Source of the DNA: Clostridiales bacterium VE202-21
Lineage (GTDB): Bacteria; Bacillota; Clostridia; Lachnospirales; Lachnospiraceae
Assembly: GCA_000509105.1 (NCBI GenBank)
Contig: BAIF02000066.1
Location: 1-64,000 of the forward strand
Direction of reading: 5' to 3'
Length of the DNA: 64,000 nt
A program made the position numbers and the translations under genes. Position 1 is the stretch's first letter, and each line of letters starts with the position of its first letter. Positions 60,715 through 64,000 of this stretch are shown piece after piece. The notes under the pieces are model-generated. The model was not told the origin of the DNA, made no database searches, and worked only from the letters and a program-made list of their open reading frames with translations.

Positions 60715-61407
60715 ATGAGAAATGTAACCGCGATTCTGAAAAAACAATGGAAGGATACCCTGAAAAATAAAAATGTACTGATCCAGTTTGTCATGTTTCC
60801 TGTATTAGCGGTTATTATGACGTTTGCAGTGAAGATGCCGGGCTTGCCGAGAAATTATTTTGTTTATATGTTTGCGTCCATGTATATTGGAATGGCGCCG
60901 CTTATTGCTACGACGGAGGTTCTGGCAGAAGAAAAGGAAAAACATACATTAAAGGCGCTGCTGATGGCAAATGTCAGAATGCCTCAGTATCTGGCCGCAG
61001 TGGGCGGGTGCGTCCTGCTGGCGTGTCTGGCAGGCACGGTGTGCTTCGGTTTGACGGCTGGACTTTCCGGCATGGCATTTTTGAAGTTCTGCGGCGTAAT
61101 GATGACGGGAATAATCCTGTCCGTTCTGATCGGTGCAATTATCGGAACTGCATGTAAAAGCCAGATGAGTGCAACCTCCCTGACAGTGCCGGTTATGATG
61201 GTGCTCTCTTTCTTACCAATGCTGTCTGCGTTTAACGATACAATTAAGAAAATAGCTGCCGTTTTTTATTCACAGCAGATTTACTTGATTATCAGCGGAA
61301 CGGACGATGGCGGCACAGCAAAGGCCTGGGGGACTGTTTTAGTGAATCTCGGTATTTTAACGGTAGTTTTTATATATGTTTACCGGAGACTGGCTGAGGA
61401 GTCTTAG
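60715..61407 (+). CDS. ABC-2 type permease
   Basis: 230 residues, six membrane segments, of the ABC-2 family. VTAILKKQWKDTLKNKNVLI at the N-terminus and APLIATTEVLAEEKEKHTLK are typical. It is shorter than most single-chain permeases and probably works as a dimer with the ATPase. The gap of 77 bases to the ATPase gene contains AGGAGGC as ribosome site. Confidence 0.9.
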   Translation: MRNVTAILKKQWKDTLKNKNVLIQFVMFPVLAVIMTFAVKMPGLPRNYFVYMFASMYIGMAPLIATTEVLAEEKEKHTLKALLMANVRMPQYLAAVGGCVLLACLAGTVCFGLTAGLSGMAFLKFCGVMMTGIILSVLIGAIIGTACKSQMSATSLTVPVMMVLSFLPMLSAFNDTIKKIAAVFYSQQIYLIISGTDDGGTAKAWGTVLVNLGILTVVFIYVYRRLAEES

Positions 61408-61465
61408 CTGCATGGTCTCGAAGCCGATGAAGTAACGGTTATCAGATAGAAATGGCTGGCGCACC

Positions 61466-61494
61466 TTGTCTGTTTGATGTATAATAAGTATAAT
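61466..61494 (+). promoter_or_regulatory. promoter of the TfoX_C gene
   Basis: TTGTCT (61466-61471), 17-bp spacer and TATAAT (61489-61494), directly before AGGAGG and the start codon. Confidence 0.7.
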
Positions 61495-61517
61495 ATTCGA
61501 ATGACAGGAGGTAAGGG

Positions 61518-61778
61518 ATGATGGGAGAATTATCGAAACTGCCCAATATAGGCACGGTGGTGGAAGAACAGCTTCGGGAGGCCGGCATTACTACGTTTGA
61601 TCAGCTCAGGGCGATGGGAAGTAAACAGGCCTGGCTGAAAATACAGGAGATCGATTCATCCGCCTGTATCCACCGTCTGTATTCGCTGGAGGGCGCAATA
61701 CGGGGGATCAAAAAGGCACAGCTGCCTCCGGATGTAAAAGAGGATCTGAAGGATTTTTATAATCATTTTAAAATGTAA
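61518..61778 (+). CDS. TfoX C-terminal domain protein
   Basis: 86 residues consisting of the TfoX_C helix-hairpin-helix domain alone: LSKLPNIGTVVEEQLREAGI, TTFDQLRAMGSKQAW, LYSLEGAIRGIKKAQLP. The N-terminal TfoX domain of the competence regulator is absent, a common arrangement in Firmicutes. The function is unknown, possibly nucleic-acid binding. ATG 61518 or the adjacent 61521 may be used. A terminator follows. Confidence 0.87.
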   Translation: MMGELSKLPNIGTVVEEQLREAGITTFDQLRAMGSKQAWLKIQEIDSSACIHRLYSLEGAIRGIKKAQLPPDVKEDLKDFYNHFKM

Positions 61779-61821
61779 TCAACAAAGATTTATATAAGAT
61801 GAACTGGACTGCATTAAAATG

Positions 61822-61862
61822 GCCCGCCAGACTGAGTGATATAGTTTTGGCGGGCTTTTTTT
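61822..61862 (+). terminator. terminator of the TfoX_C gene
   Basis: GCCCGCCA (61822-61829) and TGGCGGGC (61848-61855) pair and TTTTTTT follows. Confidence 0.9.
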
Positions 61863-61877
61863 GTCTTTCTTTGTGTA

Positions 61878-62810
61878 TTAATTCTCGTATATGGCAGCGA
61901 TATTATATAATCTGCGCTTCATTTCTGTACGGATATGTAACGGCTCTAAACACTCGCATTTGTCTCCAAAACTGAGAAGAACATTGTAGTAATATTCGTT
62001 CTCTATGAAAGGAAAATTAACAATGTAATGTTCATTACCGTCCGGCGATAAGTCTTCATAAGTGCAATAATCAAGTACCCTGTCCATGACAGAGCTATGA
62101 ATACGAATTTTGATTTTGGTCTGCATAGATGCCAAAATATCAGCAAAATCTAACTGCGGTTTTTGATATTCCCGAGGTGTGAAAGTTTCCTCGTTCATTT
62201 GCAGATTTGATATACGGGATAGTCTGAATAAGCGAAAAGCATTTCTTTTATGGCAATACCCCTGCAAATACCAATGACTGCTTTTCAATACAAGCTGATA
62301 TGGTTCGGCTGTTCTTGCGGTTTTATTGCCGTAGCGGTCTGCATAGTCAAATGAAACCAGTTTGCTTTCCTGTAGAGCTGTTTTGATTATTTCTAAATAG
62401 GGTTGTATGTTTATGCTGCCCATCCACGGACTTAAGTCTATATATATTTGATTTGCCTTTAATTCTATGTCTTTCGCCTGGTCGGCGGGGATAAAGCTCT
62501 TGACTTTCGCAAGGGCATTTATCAGTTCACTGCCTCTCATCATATTGGAAAGACTGGAAAGTCCCATTAAGATAGCGGAAAGGTCAGTAGTCGAAAACAC
62601 CTTTTTATCCACCTTGTAATTCTGCATGATTTCAAAGCCGCCGCCGACTCCCGATGCCCCGCGGACAGGAATACCTGCCATATTGATCGCGTCTATGTCC
62701 CGATAGATTGTGCGGGGAGAAACTTCAAATATATCTGCTAACTCCTGTGCGCCTACCCGCTCTTTGTCAAGGAGTATCATAATAATACTAATAAGCCTGT
62801 CAACTTTCAT
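61878..62810 (-). CDS. WYL-domain transcriptional regulator (YafY family)
   Basis: 310 residues. The N-terminal winged helix (RLISIIMILLDKERVGAQEL, then FEVSPRTIYRDIDAI) is followed by the WYL domain (KLVSFDYADRYGNKTARTAE, then LKSSHWYLQGYCHKRNAFRL) and a C-terminal extension. It starts at the ATG complementary to 62808-62810 behind AAAGGTGG. It is divergent from the isochorismatase-fold gene, which it may regulate. Confidence 0.9.
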   Translation of the reverse strand: MKVDRLISIIMILLDKERVGAQELADIFEVSPRTIYRDIDAINMAGIPVRGASGVGGGFEIMQNYKVDKKVFSTTDLSAILMGLSSLSNMMRGSELINALAKVKSFIPADQAKDIELKANQIYIDLSPWMGSINIQPYLEIIKTALQESKLVSFDYADRYGNKTARTAEPYQLVLKSSHWYLQGYCHKRNAFRLFRLSRISNLQMNEETFTPREYQKPQLDFADILASMQTKIKIRIHSSVMDRVLDYCTYEDLSPDGNEHYIVNFPFIENEYYYNVLLSFGDKCECLEPLHIRTEMKRRLYNIAAIYEN

Positions 62811-62831
62811 GTGAGAACCACCTTTCAAAAC

Positions 62832-62908
62832 GTAACAGTTCGGGCAGGCCTGAACTGTTACTCAACAACTTCTTTTTTTAATATAGATTGTTGCCATAAT
62901 GTTGTCAA
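62832..62908 (-). promoter_or_regulatory. promoter and leader hairpin of the WYL regulator
   Basis: On the minus strand TTGACA (62903-62908) and TATATT (62880-62885) are 17 bp apart. Downstream, GTAACAGTTC (62832-62841) and GAACTGTTAC (62852-62861) form a hairpin in the leader just before the ribosome site, almost the same stem as at 25148-25173. Confidence 0.65.
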
Positions 62909-62967
62909 CAATTAGATGTTATCATAATAAAGCAAACAAATTAATTTACCTGTCAGGAGGAGACACT

Positions 62968-63459
62968 ATGCAGAAAAAAGCCTTAGTAATCATTGATATT
63001 CAAAATGACATCACAAAAAATTACAAAGATATTATAGACAATATCAATCAAGCTGTCGATTGGGCAGACAATCATAATATTCATGTGGTTTATATCAGGC
63101 ATGAAAATCTATCAGCAGGCACGAGGACTTTCAAACCCAATACGCATGGGGCGGAATTAGCTTCAGACTTGAAAATAGTATCAAATAATATTTTTACAAA
63201 ATACAAGGGAAACGCATTAACCAGTGAAGAATTTTCAGACTTTATTCGTAAGAATGAAATATGTGATTTCTATATAGCAGGGGCAGATGCTGCTGCCTGC
63301 GTGAAATCGACCTGCTACAATTTATGCAAAGCGAATTACGGCGTTGCTGTTCTTTCAGATTGTATTACCAGTTATGATAAAAGAAAAATCGACGAAATGC
63401 TGCGCTATTATGAAAGTAAAGGGAGCCGCATAATGTGTTTGAATGACCTGCTTCTGTAA
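62968..63459 (+). CDS. isochorismatase-fold cysteine hydrolase
   Basis: 163 residues. The triad of the family is visible: Asp in LVIIDIQNDI, Lys in FTKYKGNAL and the nucleophile Cys in AGADAAACVKSTCYN. Members hydrolyse nicotinamide, N-carbamoyl compounds or isochorismate; the substrate here is not evident. ATG 62968 follows AGGAGG; the longer frame covers the divergent control region. Confidence 0.88.
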   Translation: MQKKALVIIDIQNDITKNYKDIIDNINQAVDWADNHNIHVVYIRHENLSAGTRTFKPNTHGAELASDLKIVSNNIFTKYKGNALTSEEFSDFIRKNEICDFYIAGADAAACVKSTCYNLCKANYGVAVLSDCITSYDKRKIDEMLRYYESKGSRIMCLNDLLL

Positions 63460-63567
63460 TCACAGATAAAAATCTGTATTTTCTGGCGTTGTATCCTTCT
63501 TCTTAATGCGTCTGTGCTTACTATGCGGTGAGAGCTATTTTTTTACCCGCTTACGGGCATAAAAGAA

Positions 63568-63615
63568 ACGCCGGCGGCCTGCAAAACTCAGTGTTTATGC
63601 AAGTTGCCGGCGTAT
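63568..63615 (-). terminator. thrS terminator
   Basis: Read on the minus strand, a stem of ACGCCGGC and GCCGGCGT with internal TTGCA/TGCA is followed by TTCTTTT. It lies between the convergent hydrolase and thrS genes. Confidence 0.75.
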
Positions 63616-63630
63616 CTCAAATAGCAGCAA

Positions 63631-64000
63631 TTATTTCTGTTCCTGCACTTCAATTTTACGGATTTCTTTTGTTCTGATTTCCCGGCAGACTGCGTCGATA
63701 AATTCCGAAAGGCCTTTCGCGCCTTCATCTCCAAGGAAACGGCTTCTTACGGATACGGTGCCTTCCGCTTCTTCCTTTTCCCCGACAATCAGCATATAAG
63801 GGATCTTGGCAAGCCTTGCCTCACGGATTTTGTACCCGATCTTTTCGGAACGGCCGTCAACCGTGGCGAGGATATGATTTGCCTTAAGCTCTTTCTCCAC
63901 TTTGCCTGCATAATCAAGGTATTTATCGGAGACAGGGAGGATACGAACCTGTTCCGGGCAAAGCCAGGTAGGGAACATGCCGGCATATTTTTCGATCAGC
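63631..64000 (-). CDS. thrS: threonine-tRNA ligase, C-terminal part (cut by window edge)
   Basis: The visible part is the anticodon-binding domain of threonyl-tRNA synthetase: LIEKYAGMFPTWLCPEQVRI, LPVSDKYLDYAGKVEKELK, RLAKIPYMLIVGEKE, AEGTVSVRSR and the C-terminal KEIRKIEVQEQK. The frame stays open to base 64000, so the catalytic and editing domains lie beyond the window. The stop is the TTA complement at 63631-63633. This enzyme charges tRNA-Thr. Confidence 0.93.
   Translation of the reverse strand, partial: LIEKYAGMFPTWLCPEQVRILPVSDKYLDYAGKVEKELKANHILATVDGRSEKIGYKIREARLAKIPYMLIVGEKEEAEGTVSVRSRFLGDEGAKGLSEFIDAVCREIRTKEIRKIEVQEQK

Noticed and set aside
1-64000. CRISPR array, tRNA or rRNA genes, prophage
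   Set aside because: No evenly spaced direct repeats, cloverleaf or ribosomal signatures, and no phage structural genes were seen by eye.

Overview
This window looks like chromosomal DNA of a spore-forming, anaerobic, gut-type Clostridia, most likely Lachnospiraceae. That assignment is inferred from gene content: spoIIID with a sigma-E type promoter, a glycyl-radical hydroxyphenylacetate decarboxylase operon, YesM/YesN type two-component genes, a yjdF riboswitch and moderate GC. No rRNA, tRNA, CRISPR array or intact prophage was found. Almost all genes lie on the + strand; the exceptions are an AIPR gene, a WYL regulator and the 3' end of thrS.

Layout. 1-2.3 kb: a folded-RNA candidate, bioB and spoIIID, whose stop codon lies in the terminal repeat of a 165-bp MITE-like element. 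2.3-6.8 kb: an overlapping lipoprotein / histidine kinase / AraC-type response regulator operon with no permease. 6.9-10.6 kb: an HPr-like protein without the phosphorylatable histidine, a MATE exporter and guaA. 10.8-11.4 kb: hicAB toxin-antitoxin. 11.8-17.3 kb: hpdB-hpdC-MFS-hpdA, a p-cresol-forming operon; a second MITE copy sits just before hpdA. 17.4-21.1 kb: a PocR/LuxR regulator, a frameshifted sensor kinase and a response regulator with a degenerate HD-GYP-like output, probably tied to the hpd locus. 21.4-31.5 kb: an uptake and breakdown locus (ROK kinase, M24/creatinase-fold protein lacking metal ligands, ribose-type ABC transporter, M81/MlrC-like enzyme, ROK repressor) whose substrate is not evident. 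31.6-36.1 kb: yjdF riboswitch and yjdF, a QueG-like/DUF1847 fusion, a TM2 protein, an AraC/GyrI-like regulator and an unknown protein.

36.1-54.1 kb is the accessory and defence-like region. It holds a divergent AIPR / HTH pair around a perfect 16-bp palindrome; two tandem nuclease-DUF2075 helicase paralogues coupled to a MazG-like pyrophosphohydrolase; a TetR/MFS pair with visible operators; a SWIM-gene remnant beside a second repeat family; nth and ogg; an HNH nuclease with a methyltransferase; UPF0158 and DUF6615 genes; two HTH-Fic genes flanking broken IS66 pieces; a gene stub; a low-molecular-weight phosphatase; and a catalytically dead IS3-integrase-like gene.

54.1-64 kb returns to housekeeping: a PHP-UvrD fusion helicase ending in a clamp-binding motif, a cell-wall amidase, a LytTR/DUF3021/ABC-2 operon, a TfoX C-terminal-domain protein, a WYL regulator divergent from an isochorismatase-fold hydrolase, and the end of thrS. 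The strongest candidate for an undescribed system is the 37.4-42.0 kb operon: two nuclease-helicase paralogues with identically spaced nuclease residues plus MazG, next to AIPR. Function is inferred from domains and position only.
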